DNA of 64,000 nt from Kordiimonas laminariae (GCF_023008165.1 NZ_JAKQZA010000002.1:310001-374000), one strand, 5' to 3'. Shown: positions 17,285 to 27,205, counted from the first letter of the stretch. Numbers and translations are program-made. Notes: a model not told the origin generated them from the letters alone.

Positions 17285-18160
17285 ATGATACCTCGCTTTG
17301 AGGCACGTGAGTTTTCCGGTATTACACCACAAATGCAGGAAGCTTATGAACGCGACGGCGTTCTGGTACTTGATAACCTTATCAGCAGTGAAGACTGCGA
17401 CCTTCTTAAAAAGCGTATGGAAGAAATGATCGATGGCTTCGATGTTGAAGCCCATACATCTGTTTTTTCTTCTAAAAATAAAACCCATGACCAAGATGAT
17501 TATTTTATCGAATCTGGCCATGAAACGCGTTTCTTTTTTGAAGAAGAAGCATTCAGTGAAGGTGGTAAGCTAACAAAACCATTACCTCTCGCTATTAATA
17601 AGGTTGGGCATGCAATGCATGATCTGGATGATACGTTTGATACGTTCTCCAGAAGAAAAGCTTTTGAGCAAATCACCAAAGGTCTAGGGCATAAAAACCC
17701 ACTCCTCCTGCAGACTATGTATATCTTCAAGCAACCCCATATTGGTGGCGAAGTTATCTGCCACCAGGATGCAACATACCTGCGCACCGAACCAGAAACC
17801 TGTATGGGCATTTGGGTTGCGCTTGAAGATGCAACAGAAGAAAATGGCTGTCTGTTCGGCATTCCAGGCGGTCATAAAACAAGTGGTCTAAAAATGGTGA
17901 TGCGCCGCGACCTTGATGGTGACGGCACGGTAACAGAGACACTCGATGACACACCATTCGAAGAAGAGAAAAAGGTACCGCTTGCAGCACCTAAAGGCAC
18001 TGTGTTGGTGTTCGGTGGTTTGTTCCCGCATATGTCATGCGCCAACCGTTCGAACAAATCCCGACACGCCTTCACACTACATGTAATTGACGGTGCTGCA
18101 CACTATCCGGCGGATAACTGGCTCAGACGTCCAGACCACCTACCACTTAAAGGATTTTAA
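17285..18160 (+). CDS. Phytanoyl-CoA dioxygenase (PhyH) family Fe(II)/2-oxoglutarate oxygenase
   Basis: This 291-residue double-stranded beta-helix oxygenase has iron ligands His160 and Asp162 in CHQDATYL and His249 in G-L-F-P-H-M. Arg260 is the likely 2-oxoglutarate anchor. The substrate is probably an acyl-CoA or a small hydrophobic compound and cannot be read. An insert at about residues 209-221 reads D-L-D-G-D-G-T-V, like the start of an EF-hand loop, though position 12 is Leu. AGGAG lies 6 nt before the start. The reductase gene begins one base after its stop, so the two are translationally coupled. Confidence 0.85.
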   Translation: MIPRFEAREFSGITPQMQEAYERDGVLVLDNLISSEDCDLLKKRMEEMIDGFDVEAHTSVFSSKNKTHDQDDYFIESGHETRFFFEEEAFSEGGKLTKPLPLAINKVGHAMHDLDDTFDTFSRRKAFEQITKGLGHKNPLLLQTMYIFKQPHIGGEVICHQDATYLRTEPETCMGIWVALEDATEENGCLFGIPGGHKTSGLKMVMRRDLDGDGTVTETLDDTPFEEEKKVPLAAPKGTVLVFGGLFPHMSCANRSNKSRHAFTLHVIDGAAHYPADNWLRRPDHLPLKGF

Positions 18161-18161
18161 T

Positions 18162-19391
18162 ATGACCCGTATCGTTATCATTGGTGGCGGCCATGCGGCT
18201 GCACAAGCCGTTACCTCGCTTAGGCAGAAGAAGTTTGACGGCGAGGTCACCTTGATAACGGATGAGGGTATGATCCCTTATCAGCGCCCACCGCTCTCAA
18301 AAATGTATCTATCTGGTGAGATAACAGCTGACCGCCTGCCTATTCTCCGGGATAGCGCATATGAAGGCATGGGTGTTGATGTGAAGCTCAATACAAGAGC
18401 AACACAAGTGGACAAAAAAGCTAAAACTGTTTCCCTCAATAACGGGGAAACAGTGCCTTATGACAAATTGGTTTTGGCAACTGGCGGGCGTGCACGAAAG
18501 CTGACATGCGAGGGCTCTGATCTAGCCGGCATTCATTATGTACGCACCATTGCGGATACAGATAAACTCAAACCTGAATTTGAAGCAGCCCAGAACATAC
18601 TAGTGATCGGGGGCGGATATATCGGCCTTGAAGCAGCTGCAGTTGCCCGTAAATTTGGCAAGACAGTAACAGTGCTGGAAGCTGAAGACCGTATTCTTCA
18701 GCGCGTGGTTGCTCCTGAAGTTTCAGCTTTCTATACCCAGATACACACAGAAGAAGGCGCGCAAATTCTAACTAACCAAATGGTTACTTCTATTGAAGGT
18801 ACAGATCGCGTTTCTGCGGTCCATACAAAAGATGGTAGCCGTTTTGAGTGTGACCTGATTATCGCGGGCATCGGCCTCATCGCAAATTCCGAAATTGCGG
18901 AGGAGGCAGGACTTGAAACACATCCAGCAGGCATCTGCATTAATGAATTCTGCCAAACATCTGATGAGGATATTTATGCGGTCGGCGATGTAGCCTGGTT
19001 TGAACACTCCTTATATCAGCGTAATATGAGGATTGAATCAGTTCAAAACGCAGTTGATCAGGCGAAAACTGCTATCCTTCATATCCTCGGCGAAGAAAAA
19101 CCATATGCGGAACTACCTTGGTTCTGGTCGGATCAATATGGCCTAAAACTACAGATCGCAGGGCTCTCTGAAGGGTATGATAAACTTGTAGTTCGCGGTG
19201 CCCCTTCCGAGCGCTCAGCGGCTTTCTTCTACATGAAAGAAGGTAAAATCATCGCGGTAGATTGTGTTGGGCGTATCGCTGAGTTCATGCAATCAAAAAA
19301 ACTGATACCTGCTGGCATCTCAGTAGACCGTGCAGTGCTGGAAGATGACAGCAAACCTTTTAAAGAGATCGCCGCAGAACTGCTCGCGTAA
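18162..19391 (+). CDS. FAD-dependent ferredoxin/rubredoxin reductase-like oxidoreductase
   Basis: The 409-residue flavoprotein has an FAD-binding Rossmann motif IIGGGHAAAQA at the start, a second NAD(P)-binding VIGGGYIGLEAAA in the middle, and the FAD motif Y-A-V-G-D-V-A. A C-terminal reductase domain contains WFWSDQYGLKLQIAG. Relatives pass electrons from NADH to 2Fe-2S ferredoxins or rubredoxins, often for oxygenases. The start at 18162 has AAAGGA 7 nt upstream and follows the PhyH stop by one base. A longer frame from 18087 overlaps PhyH and is rejected. No ferredoxin gene is adjacent, and a 2-oxoglutarate oxygenase does not normally need a reductase. Confidence 0.9.
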   Translation: MTRIVIIGGGHAAAQAVTSLRQKKFDGEVTLITDEGMIPYQRPPLSKMYLSGEITADRLPILRDSAYEGMGVDVKLNTRATQVDKKAKTVSLNNGETVPYDKLVLATGGRARKLTCEGSDLAGIHYVRTIADTDKLKPEFEAAQNILVIGGGYIGLEAAAVARKFGKTVTVLEAEDRILQRVVAPEVSAFYTQIHTEEGAQILTNQMVTSIEGTDRVSAVHTKDGSRFECDLIIAGIGLIANSEIAEEAGLETHPAGICINEFCQTSDEDIYAVGDVAWFEHSLYQRNMRIESVQNAVDQAKTAILHILGEEKPYAELPWFWSDQYGLKLQIAGLSEGYDKLVVRGAPSERSAAFFYMKEGKIIAVDCVGRIAEFMQSKKLIPAGISVDRAVLEDDSKPFKEIAAELLA

Positions 19392-19400
19392 CATATGAAT

Positions 19401-19431
19401 AAAAAAGGCGGCGCAAATGGCACCGCCTTTT
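19401..19431. terminator. Bidirectional terminator between convergent genes
   Basis: The stem AAAAGGCGG/CCGCCTTTT is extended by a further G-C pair past one mismatch. It is flanked by A and T tracts and can end both the reductase transcript (plus) and the glutathione peroxidase transcript (minus). Confidence 0.88.
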
Positions 19432-19450
19432 CCTGTAAACTATCTTAGAT

Positions 19451-19999
19451 TTACTCAGACAGTGTTTTCTCAACCGCATCGATAAGCGTGTCAGAGTCTG
19501 GTGTTACGTCACTTTTAAAGTAAGCAACCGGCTGACCTTCTGGTGAAATCAAATACTTATGGAAATTCCATTTCGGGCGGCTTTCATCACCCATTTTTGC
19601 CGCAAGCCAGTTGTATAGTTCAGAATTCTTTTCCCCACCTTTAACAACCATTTTTTTGGTCATCGGGAAATCAACCTGGAAATTCACCTGACAGAATTTC
19701 TTAATATTGCCTTCGTCGCCAGGCTCCTGATCACCAAAATCATTGGCCGGAACACCAAGAACAACAAGGCCTTTATCTTTATAGTCTGACCACAACTTCT
19801 GCAGGCCTTCATATTGTGGTGTGTAGCCGCAGAAAGATGCTGTGTTTACCAGAAGAACCGCCTTACCTTTATATTGGCTAAGCGGCATTTCCGTATAATC
19901 GATAGATTTCACTGTAAAATCATGCAGGGATTCTTTTTCACCCGCAAACGCACCAGCAGAGATAAACAACAATGCTACTGCAAAAAATTTCTGAAACAT
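19451..19999 (-). CDS. Exported glutathione peroxidase family protein
   Basis: The 182-residue protein starts at ATG 19999 with AGGAG 7 nt upstream. It has a signal peptide (FFAVALLFISAGAFA), so the peroxidase should work in the periplasm, where glutathione is scarce; thioredoxin-fold or Dsb-type donors are more likely. The peroxidatic cysteine is Cys57 in NTASFCGYTPQY. The tetrad glutamine and tryptophan lie in A-N-D-F-G-D-Q-E-P-G and K-W-N-F-H-K-Y. Cys in place of selenocysteine is usual for bacteria. A second cysteine in K-K-F-C-Q-V-N may be the resolving one. Confidence 0.9.
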   Translation of the reverse strand: MFQKFFAVALLFISAGAFAGEKESLHDFTVKSIDYTEMPLSQYKGKAVLLVNTASFCGYTPQYEGLQKLWSDYKDKGLVVLGVPANDFGDQEPGDEGNIKKFCQVNFQVDFPMTKKMVVKGGEKNSELYNWLAAKMGDESRPKWNFHKYLISPEGQPVAYFKSDVTPDSDTLIDAVEKTLSE

Positions 20000-20182
20000 G
20001 CCCAAGCTCCTTAATTCAGTGATCACAAACTACGCTCGCCTTATCGGTCTAGCAACCCGCCTTACAAAAACTTGATAATTACCAAGCAGCTTGATTTCCG
20101 TTACGCCTGCACTACTTCTACTCACTAACCAATCATTTGGATGATAAAAGGCGCAGTTTCGGCGCAAAAGTAAGGATACATG

Positions 20183-21286
20183 ATGAGCAACAGCATTTTG
20201 TTCAAACCTTTTGAAAGTGAAAATCTTTCTCTCGATAACCGTATCGTAATGGCGCCTATGACACGGTCCTTCTCCCCGGGCAATGTGCCAAATGATCTGA
20301 ACGTGGAATATTACCGCAAACGCGCAGCGGGCGGTGTTGGCTTGATTATCACAGAAGGTACATGTGTTGGACATAAAGCCGCGAACGGCTATCCGAACAT
20401 TCCTTTCATTCACGGCGACGAAGCGCTTGCAGGCTGGAAAAAAGTGGTTGATGCGGTGCACGCTGAAGGCGGCAAAATCATGCCTCAGCTTTGGCATGTT
20501 GGCTCTGTACGCCGTCCGGGCACGGAGCCAGATGAAACTGTGCCAGGCTACGGCCCTTCAGGCATGGTGATGCCAGGCAAACAAAAATGCCATGTAATGA
20601 CAGAAGAAGACATCGCAGATGTGATCACTGCCTTTGCTAAAGCAGCAGCAGATGCAAAAGCAATCGGCTTCGATGGCGTAGAAGTCCACGGTGCTCATGG
20701 TTATCTCGTTGACCAATTCTTCTGGGGCGGCGTAAATGTTCGTGATGACCAGTGGGGCGGTGATCTTGTAAAACGCACACGTTTTGCTGCCGAGATTATC
20801 AAAGCTATCCGCGCTGAAGTTGGCCCAGATTACCCAGTGATCCTTCGCTGGTCACAGTGGAAGCAGCAAGATTACAGCGTAAAATTGGTAGATAACTCGT
20901 CTGAGATGGAGCAGTTCCTCGCGCCACTTACTGATGCTGGTGTGGATATCTTCCACTGTTCTACCCGTCGTTTCTGGGAACCAGAGTTTGAAGGAAGTGA
21001 CCTCAATCTAGCTGGTTGGACTCGTAAAATCACGGGCAAGCCAACAATCACCGTTGGCAGCGTTGGCCTTGATAGCGCCTTCACCGAAGAAGGTCAGAAA
21101 ACATTCTCAGAAGGTAACATTGTAAACCTTGATAAACTCACTGAACGTATGGAACGCGATGAGTTTGATCTGGCGGCAGTTGGCCGGGCTCTTATCGCCA
21201 ATCCAGATTGGGTGGAAAAAGTACGCAGTGACGCTATGGGGGATTTGTCCCCATACACAAAAGAGATGCTGATGAAACTGGCATAA
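20183..21286 (+). CDS. NADH:flavin oxidoreductase, old yellow enzyme family alkene reductase
   Basis: This FMN-dependent TIM-barrel ene-reductase has about 367 residues. The N-terminal family segment is L-D-N-R-I-V-M-A-P-M-T-R-S. The substrate-binding pair is His/His in VEVHGAHGYLVDQF, and the late phosphate-binding part is T-V-G-S-V-G-L and V-G-R-A-L-I-A-N-P-D-W. Family members reduce activated C=C bonds in enones, maleimides or nitro-esters. The second of two adjacent ATGs is chosen because AAGGA is 6 nt upstream. It is divergent from the glutathione peroxidase gene across 183 bp. Confidence 0.9.
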   Translation: MSNSILFKPFESENLSLDNRIVMAPMTRSFSPGNVPNDLNVEYYRKRAAGGVGLIITEGTCVGHKAANGYPNIPFIHGDEALAGWKKVVDAVHAEGGKIMPQLWHVGSVRRPGTEPDETVPGYGPSGMVMPGKQKCHVMTEEDIADVITAFAKAAADAKAIGFDGVEVHGAHGYLVDQFFWGGVNVRDDQWGGDLVKRTRFAAEIIKAIRAEVGPDYPVILRWSQWKQQDYSVKLVDNSSEMEQFLAPLTDAGVDIFHCSTRRFWEPEFEGSDLNLAGWTRKITGKPTITVGSVGLDSAFTEEGQKTFSEGNIVNLDKLTERMERDEFDLAAVGRALIANPDWVEKVRSDAMGDLSPYTKEMLMKLA

Positions 21287-21298
21287 GCAATTTCAAAA

Positions 21299-21325
21299 GG
21301 GGTGGCGTTATGTCACCCCATTCTC
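21299..21325 (+). terminator. Possible terminator after the alkene reductase gene
   Basis: GGGGTG/CACCCC with a 9-nt loop lies 12 bp past the stop, followed by a short pyrimidine run (ATTCTCTCT) that is a poor U tract. Confidence 0.45.
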
Positions 21326-21558
21326 TCTAGTTCCCGACTCACAAAAAATCCCACCTCAAATCTACCGTTCCCCTAACGGTATTTGGCATAATCTTGTGAA
21401 AAACTGCTGTAAAAAAGCTTTTAATTTCAAAGTAAGCCAAACTTATTCATCCGAAATACGAATCTGTCTTTTCAGCCGCTATAATTAAGTTTAAGGGGGA
21501 TTTAACTCTGCATAAAATAACGCAGGGAAATGGGTAACCTGAAGGGGAAGGGACAATA
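21326..21558 (+). promoter_or_regulatory. putA upstream region
   Basis: The region holds TACCGTT/AACGGTA with a 5-nt loop (21363-21381). A perfect TATAAT lies at 21480-21485, about 74 bp before the start. There is no clear -35 at the standard distance, but a GANTC site (21460-21464) sits just upstream of the -10. No Lrp-type putR gene is adjacent, unlike in many alphaproteobacteria. Confidence 0.4.
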
Positions 21559-24500
21559 ATGACAAACCTTCGGATTTCGCCAGCAGCTGCCCCGAATAAA
21601 GCCTCGGCTTTAGCTGCCATGCGCGAAGCATATGAGTTGGACGAAACAAAAGCCGTTCAGCGCATTTTGGAAAATTTCCCGCTTGATGATTCAAGCCGTA
21701 AAGATATTGCCGTAAGTGCTGCTGCAATTGTCGCACAGTCACGCGCTATGAAAGAACAACAAGGCAGCTTAGATGCTTTCCTTGCTGAATTCGGCCTTTC
21801 AAATCAGGAAGGTGTAGCGCTGATGTGTTTGGCGGAGGCCCTCCTCCGTGTGCCAGACACTGCAACACAAGATAAATTGATTGCGGAAAAGATCCAATCT
21901 GGTGACTGGTCTTCCCACAAAGGGCAATCTGACAGCACCTTTGTGAATGCCTCCACCTGGGCGCTTATGCTGACAGGCGGTGTGATTGATCTTGATAAAT
22001 CCATCACGAAGAACCCGGGTTCATGGGTAAAATCCCTTATCGGCCGTACAGGTGAGCCGGTAATCCGCGCCGCTGTTAACCAAGCCATGAAAATCATGGG
22101 CAAACAGTTTGTGTTTGGCCGCACCATCGGCGAAGGCCTGACACGTCAGGGCAAACAAGCGCCCGAACATAAAATGATGAGCTTTGACATGCTGGGTGAA
22201 GGTGCCCGTACCATGGAAACAGCCCAACGTTATTATGAACTATATAAAGCATCAATTGATGCTGTTGGTTCAGCAACAAAAGCTGATGGCAACAATCCGC
22301 ATGACCGCTCTAGCGTTTCCATCAAGCTTTCAGCACTTCATCCTTGTTATAACGAAGCTAACGAAGGTCGTGTAATGGCTGAAATGCTGCCAATGGTGAA
22401 AGACCTGGCAGTAAAAGCAAAATCCTACGACATTCAGATGACAATTGATGCCGAAGAAGCAGATCGTCTGGATATCTCCTTGCGCCTGTTCGAAAAACTT
22501 GCCCAAGACCCTGACCTCGCCGGTTGGGAAGGCCTTGGTCTTGCCGTTCAAGCTTACCAGAAGCGCGCGCCATATGTGATTGACTGGTTAATCCACCTTG
22601 CCCGCGAGAATGGCCGTAAGTTTGCCGTACGCCTTGTTAAGGGCGCATACTGGGATACGGAAATCAAACACGCGCAGGAACTTGGGCTTGATGATTATCC
22701 TGTATTCACGCGTAAGCCTTCAACAGATTGCTGCTATCTCTATACAGCTGCACGTATGCTTGATGCGCAGGATGCTATTTATCCGCAGTTTGCAACGCAT
22801 AACGCGCACACTATTGCAGCGATTGCAGCGATGGCTGAAAGCAAATATTATGAGTTCCAGCGCCTCCACGGCATGGGTGAACTCCTCTATACAGCAGCAG
22901 GCAAGGTAGTTGGCCGCACCATCCGTACACGCACATACGCGCCAGTAGGCCTTCATGAAGACCTGTTGCCCTATCTGGTACGTCGCCTTCTTGAAAATGG
23001 CGCCAACTCAAGCTTCGTAAATCGTTTCATGGATGCTGAAGTACCAGTTGAAGAAGTTGCTGGTGACCCAATTGAATCACTGAAGGAAGCACCTGCACTT
23101 CGCCATACACTTATTCCTACACCGCTCGGCATTTACGGCGAAGAGCGTTTAAATTCCAAAGGATGTAACCTTATGGACCGCAATCATTTTGAACCGCTTC
23201 TCAAAGCACTGGATGAGCGCAAAAGCCACACATACGCCGCGATGAATATCGTTGGCGGTATGGAAGTTGGCGGCAAAACAACTGACGTACGAAGCCCTGT
23301 AAACACTAATGAAATTGTTGGAACGTTCGCAGAAGCACGTATTGAAGATATCGAAACAGCTGCTCACCGCGCAGCAGAAGCTCAGCATGATTGGGACGCA
23401 CTTGGCGGCAAGGCTCGCGCAGATATCCTCCGCAAAGCTGCTGATCTTCTTGAAGAAGATCGTGATATCGTTGCAGATATGCTTGTCCGTGAAGCTGGCA
23501 AAACACTGGGGGATATCATCGCTGAAGTGCGTGAAGCTGTTGATTTCTTCCGCTATTATGCTGTGCAAGCCGAAAAACAGTTTGGTGAACCTATTCGACT
23601 ACCTGGTCCAACCGGTGAGCAAAATGAACTTCACATGGGTGGCCGCGGTACATTCCTGTGTATTGCTCCGTGGAACTTCCCACTTGCAATTTTCGTTGGC
23701 CAGATTGCAGCTGCTCTTGCGGCTGGTAACTCTGTTATCGCTAAACCAGCTGAGCAAACACCAATTATTGCGTGGCATGCTGTGAAACTGATGCACAAAG
23801 CTGGTGTGCCTGCTGATGTGCTGCACCTTCTTCTGGGTGATGGCGCAACCGTTGGTGCGAAACTTGTTGCTGATGAACGCATCGCTGGTGTTGCCTTCAC
23901 GGGCTCCACTGAAACTGCGAAAATCATCAACCGCACACTAGCTGACCGTGACGGCGCCATTGTACCGCTGATCGCAGAAACTGGCGGCCAGAACGCAATG
24001 ATTGTTGATTCGACAGCCCTGCCTGAACAGGTTGCGGATGATGTAATCCTCTCCGCATTTGGTTCTGCAGGCCAGCGCTGCTCAGCTCTTCGTGTTCTCT
24101 TTGTTCAGGATAGTGTCGCGGACAAGGTGATTGATATGATCAAAGGCGCGCTCAAAGAGCGCGTGATTGGTAATCCTGCTAATCTGGATACTGATATCGG
24201 CCCAATCATTGATGAAGAAGCCCGAGCTAATCTCGCTAAACATTGCGCCAAGATGGAAAAAGAAGCCACACTTGTTGCGAAAGCAGAGATGGCAGATGGC
24301 ACTAAGGGTGGCACATTCTTCGCGCCGCATATCTTCGAGCTTTCTGGCCTTGACCAGCTGGAGCGTGAAGTGTTTGGCCCAGTTCTGCATATCATTCGTT
24401 TCAAGTCATCAGAGATGGAGGATGTGCTGAAACAAATTCTTGATACAGGATATGGCCTTACATTCGGTGTACATTCACGCCTTGAAGGCCGCTGGCAGGA

Positions 24501-24723
24501 ACTGTTCGCCAAAACTCGTGTTGGCAACACCTACATCAACCGCAACATGACTGGTGCTGTTGTTGGCGTGCAGCCATTTGGTGGCGAAGGTCTATCAGGT
24601 ACCGGCCCTAAAGCAGGCGGCCCGAACTATCTGATCCGTTTTGCAGCTGAGCGTACGCTTACAATTAATACCGCTGCTGTCGGCGGTAATGCTGAGCTTT
24701 TCAGCATGGATGAAGGCGCTTAG
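21559..24723 (+). CDS. putA: Bifunctional proline dehydrogenase / L-glutamate gamma-semialdehyde dehydrogenase
   Basis: PutA oxidises proline to glutamate in two channelled steps. The FAD-dependent proline dehydrogenase barrel covers about residues 70-490, with AVRLVKGAYWD and RRLLENGANSSFVNR. The NAD-dependent aldehyde dehydrogenase covers about 530-1030, with Glu807 in A-E-T-G-G-Q and catalytic Cys841 in GSAGQRCSALR. At 1054 residues, and without an N-terminal ribbon-helix-helix, it is the short form that does not act as its own repressor. GGGA lies upstream of the start. A clear terminator follows. Confidence 0.97.
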   Translation: MTNLRISPAAAPNKASALAAMREAYELDETKAVQRILENFPLDDSSRKDIAVSAAAIVAQSRAMKEQQGSLDAFLAEFGLSNQEGVALMCLAEALLRVPDTATQDKLIAEKIQSGDWSSHKGQSDSTFVNASTWALMLTGGVIDLDKSITKNPGSWVKSLIGRTGEPVIRAAVNQAMKIMGKQFVFGRTIGEGLTRQGKQAPEHKMMSFDMLGEGARTMETAQRYYELYKASIDAVGSATKADGNNPHDRSSVSIKLSALHPCYNEANEGRVMAEMLPMVKDLAVKAKSYDIQMTIDAEEADRLDISLRLFEKLAQDPDLAGWEGLGLAVQAYQKRAPYVIDWLIHLARENGRKFAVRLVKGAYWDTEIKHAQELGLDDYPVFTRKPSTDCCYLYTAARMLDAQDAIYPQFATHNAHTIAAIAAMAESKYYEFQRLHGMGELLYTAAGKVVGRTIRTRTYAPVGLHEDLLPYLVRRLLENGANSSFVNRFMDAEVPVEEVAGDPIESLKEAPALRHTLIPTPLGIYGEERLNSKGCNLMDRNHFEPLLKALDERKSHTYAAMNIVGGMEVGGKTTDVRSPVNTNEIVGTFAEARIEDIETAAHRAAEAQHDWDALGGKARADILRKAADLLEEDRDIVADMLVREAGKTLGDIIAEVREAVDFFRYYAVQAEKQFGEPIRLPGPTGEQNELHMGGRGTFLCIAPWNFPLAIFVGQIAAALAAGNSVIAKPAEQTPIIAWHAVKLMHKAGVPADVLHLLLGDGATVGAKLVADERIAGVAFTGSTETAKIINRTLADRDGAIVPLIAETGGQNAMIVDSTALPEQVADDVILSAFGSAGQRCSALRVLFVQDSVADKVIDMIKGALKERVIGNPANLDTDIGPIIDEEARANLAKHCAKMEKEATLVAKAEMADGTKGGTFFAPHIFELSGLDQLEREVFGPVLHIIRFKSSEMEDVLKQILDTGYGLTFGVHSRLEGRWQELFAKTRVGNTYINRNMTGAVVGVQPFGGEGLSGTGPKAGGPNYLIRFAAERTLTINTAAVGGNAELFSMDEGA

Positions 24724-24746
24724 AAACTTATCCGATAGAAACTCAG

Positions 24747-24776
24747 AAGGCTGGGATTTATTCCCGGCCTTTTTTA
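24747..24776 (+). terminator. Terminator after putA
   Basis: A 10-bp stem AAGGCTGGGA/TCCCGGCCTT (one wobble) with a TTTAT loop is followed by TTTTTT. Confidence 0.93.
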
Positions 24777-24793
24777 TACGTACCTGAATAATA

Positions 24794-24843
24794 ATCTATT
24801 AAATCGATTACTAAATAAGCTATTATCAATTTAGATCGATTAC
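24794..24843. promoter_or_regulatory. Direct repeats upstream of katG
   Basis: ATCGATTAC occurs at 24803-24811 and again at 24835-24843, exactly 32 bp apart (about three helical turns), both preceded by TA. A related ATCTATTA lies at 24794-24801. The segment is very AT-rich. A regulator binding one DNA face ahead of katG would fit. It does not match the canonical OxyR pattern by eye. Confidence 0.45.
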
Positions 24844-24911
24844 AACTCTGCCATATCATTTTCTCAGTAACGTTTTGATTGCTGTCTGATCAACACTTAG
24901 GAGAATAGGGT

Positions 24912-27155
24912 ATGTTTCGTAATACAGTTTCTGCAGTAGCCCTCGCCGCTGTTTTAAGCCTTGTCCCAAATACCACTGCATTTGCAGAGGGCCACGGCAA
25001 ACCACACGCAAAATATAACAAAGAGCAAAAGGTAGAGATCAACAATGATTATTGGTGGCCAAACCGCCTTGATCTATCTGCCCTCCGCCTTAACGCAGCT
25101 AAATCAGACCCAATGGACGCGGGTTTCAACTATGCTGCCGAATTCGCCAAACTGGACCTTGAAGAACTTAGAAAAGATGTTGTTGAAGCCATGACAACGT
25201 CCCAAGACTGGTGGCCAGCAGATTACGGGCACTATGGTCCATTTTTCATCCGTATGGCATGGCACAGCGCTGGTACATACCGCACAACGGATGGCCGCGG
25301 TGGTTCTGATGGCGGCATGCAGCGTTTCGCACCACTAAACAGCTGGCCTGATAACGTAAACCTCGATAAAGCACGCCGTCTTCTTTGGCCAATCAAACAA
25401 AAGTACGGTAAAAAAATCTCATGGGGCGATCTCATGGTATTCGCTGGTACAATCGCCATGGAAGACATGGGCTTTAAAACTCTTGGTTTTGCCGGTGGTC
25501 GTATCGATGGTTGGCAACCAGAAGAAGTTTACTGGGGCTCTGAAGGTGAATGGCTTGGTCGTGACCGCGACACACCAAATGGTCTTGAAAACCCACTTGC
25601 AGCGGTTCGTATGGGACTTATCTACGTAAACCCTGAAGGTCCGAACGGTGTTCCGGAGCCACTTCTTGCCGCAAAAGAAATCCGTGAAACTTTTGCACGC
25701 ATGGCAATGAATGATGAAGAAACAGCAGCTCTTATTGCTGGTGGTCACACATTTGGTAAAGCACACGGTGCTCGCAGTCCTGAAAAATGCGTAGGCCCGG
25801 ACGCTGAAGCCGCCCCAATTGAAAACCAAGGCCTTGGCTGGAAAAACAAATGCGGTACAGGTAAAGGCGCGGATACGATCACAAGTGGCCTTGAAGGCGC
25901 CTGGACCGCCGCTCCAACCCAGTGGACAACCCTTTTCCTTCAAAACCTGTATCAGTATGATTGGAAAAAAACTAAAAGTCCTGCAGGTGCCACACAGTGG
26001 ACACCAACAGACGAAAGCGCTTCTGAAACAGTTCCTGATGCTCACATCGAAGGAAAATTCCACGCACCAATCATGTTCACAACTGATTTGGCACTTCGTT
26101 TTGACCCTGAATACCAAAAGATCACAACACGCTGGCTTGAAAATCCAGAAGAGTTCGAGCAAGCATTCGCTCGCGCCTGGTTTAAGCTAACTCACCGCGA
26201 TCTTGGTCCGCGTTCTCGTTACCTTGGCGCCTTTGCCCCGAAAGATGAAATGATCTGGCAGGACCCAATTCCTGCGGTTGATTACGATATGATCAGTGCA
26301 AGAGACGCCGCGAAACTGAAGAAGCAGATTCTAGATTCTGGTCTTTCTGTTTCCGAACTTGTGCGTACTGCATGGTCATCAGCTTCATCATTCCGCAACA
26401 CGGATATGCGTGGTGGTGCAAATGGTGCACGTATTCGTCTTGCCCCGCAAAAAGACTGGGCAGCAAACACACCTGTTGAACTTGATAAGGTGATCACCAA
26501 GCTTGAAGCCATTCAAACATCATTCAACTCCAAGAACCGCAAAAAGCAAGTTTCTCTTGCTGACCTTGTGGTACTTGGCGGTGCGGCGGCGCTAGAGAAA
26601 GCTGCGGCAGATGCTGGTGTTGAAGTTTCTGTACCGTTCACACCGGGCCGTGCTGATGCAACACAGGCAAAAACTGATGTTCACTCTTTCAGTTTCCTTA
26701 AGCCTAAAGCAGACGGTTTCCGCAACTACTTCGCAGAAGGCAACAAACGTTCACCTGCAGAAATGCTTGTAGAAAAATCAGCGGTACTGAACCTCTCTGT
26801 TCCAGAGATGACAGTTCTTGTGGGCGGTATGCGTGCTCTTGATGCAAACACAAACGGTGCTAAGCACGGTGTGTTTACAGATCAGCCAGGTACGCTGAAT
26901 AATGATTTCTTCGTAAATCTTCTCAGCATGGATACAGAGTGGAAAAAAGCCAAAGGCAAAGACGGCATTTTCAATGGTTATGACCGTGCCAGCGGCCAGA
27001 TGAAATGGACAGCTACACCAGTTGACCTGATCTTCGGTTCCAATTCTGAACTACGTGCTATCGCTGAAGTATATGCGTTTGATGAAAACAAAGAAAAGTT
27101 TGTCAACGATTTCATCAAAGCATGGGTGAAAGTGATGAACAACGACCGCAGCTAA
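24912..27155 (+). CDS. katG: Catalase-peroxidase KatG with an export signal
   Basis: KatG destroys hydrogen peroxide as a catalase and broad peroxidase using haem b. The distal site is RMAWHS with Arg114, Trp117 and His118. The Met-Tyr-Trp adduct residues are Trp117, Tyr238 (GLIYVNPEG) and Met264 (ARMAMND); their spacing equals that of the E. coli enzyme. The proximal histidine lies in [14 protein letters not shown]. The duplicated C-terminal domain is complete, giving 747 residues. The N-terminus is a clear signal peptide ([20 protein letters not shown], then TTAFAEG), placing it in the periplasm, unlike most KatG proteins. GGAG precedes the ATG. Confidence 0.96.
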   Translation: MFRNTVSAVALAAVLSLVPNTTAFAEGHGKPHAKYNKEQKVEINNDYWWPNRLDLSALRLNAAKSDPMDAGFNYAAEFAKLDLEELRKDVVEAMTTSQDWWPADYGHYGPFFIRMAWHSAGTYRTTDGRGGSDGGMQRFAPLNSWPDNVNLDKARRLLWPIKQKYGKKISWGDLMVFAGTIAMEDMGFKTLGFAGGRIDGWQPEEVYWGSEGEWLGRDRDTPNGLENPLAAVRMGLIYVNPEGPNGVPEPLLAAKEIRETFARMAMNDEETAALIAGGHTFGKAHGARSPEKCVGPDAEAAPIENQGLGWKNKCGTGKGADTITSGLEGAWTAAPTQWTTLFLQNLYQYDWKKTKSPAGATQWTPTDESASETVPDAHIEGKFHAPIMFTTDLALRFDPEYQKITTRWLENPEEFEQAFARAWFKLTHRDLGPRSRYLGAFAPKDEMIWQDPIPAVDYDMISARDAAKLKKQILDSGLSVSELVRTAWSSASSFRNTDMRGGANGARIRLAPQKDWAANTPVELDKVITKLEAIQTSFNSKNRKKQVSLADLVVLGGAAALEKAAADAGVEVSVPFTPGRADATQAKTDVHSFSFLKPKADGFRNYFAEGNKRSPAEMLVEKSAVLNLSVPEMTVLVGGMRALDANTNGAKHGVFTDQPGTLNNDFFVNLLSMDTEWKKAKGKDGIFNGYDRASGQMKWTATPVDLIFGSNSELRAIAEVYAFDENKEKFVNDFIKAWVKVMNNDRS

Positions 27156-27176
27156 CAGGTGGTTTACAAGACAAAG

Positions 27177-27205
27177 AAATGGCGGCCCATACGGTCGCCA
27201 TTTTT
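27177..27205. terminator. Bidirectional terminator after katG and the radical SAM gene
   Basis: The stem AAATGGCGgCC/GGtCGCCATTT closes on a short loop and is followed by TTTTTATTT on the plus strand. On the other strand it overlaps the end of the radical SAM gene. Confidence 0.85.

Noticed and set aside
25419-26162. 247-codon open frame antisense to katG
   Set aside because: It is rich in Cys, Phe and Thr, has no ribosome binding site and lies wholly opposite an intact KatG; it reflects katG codon use.
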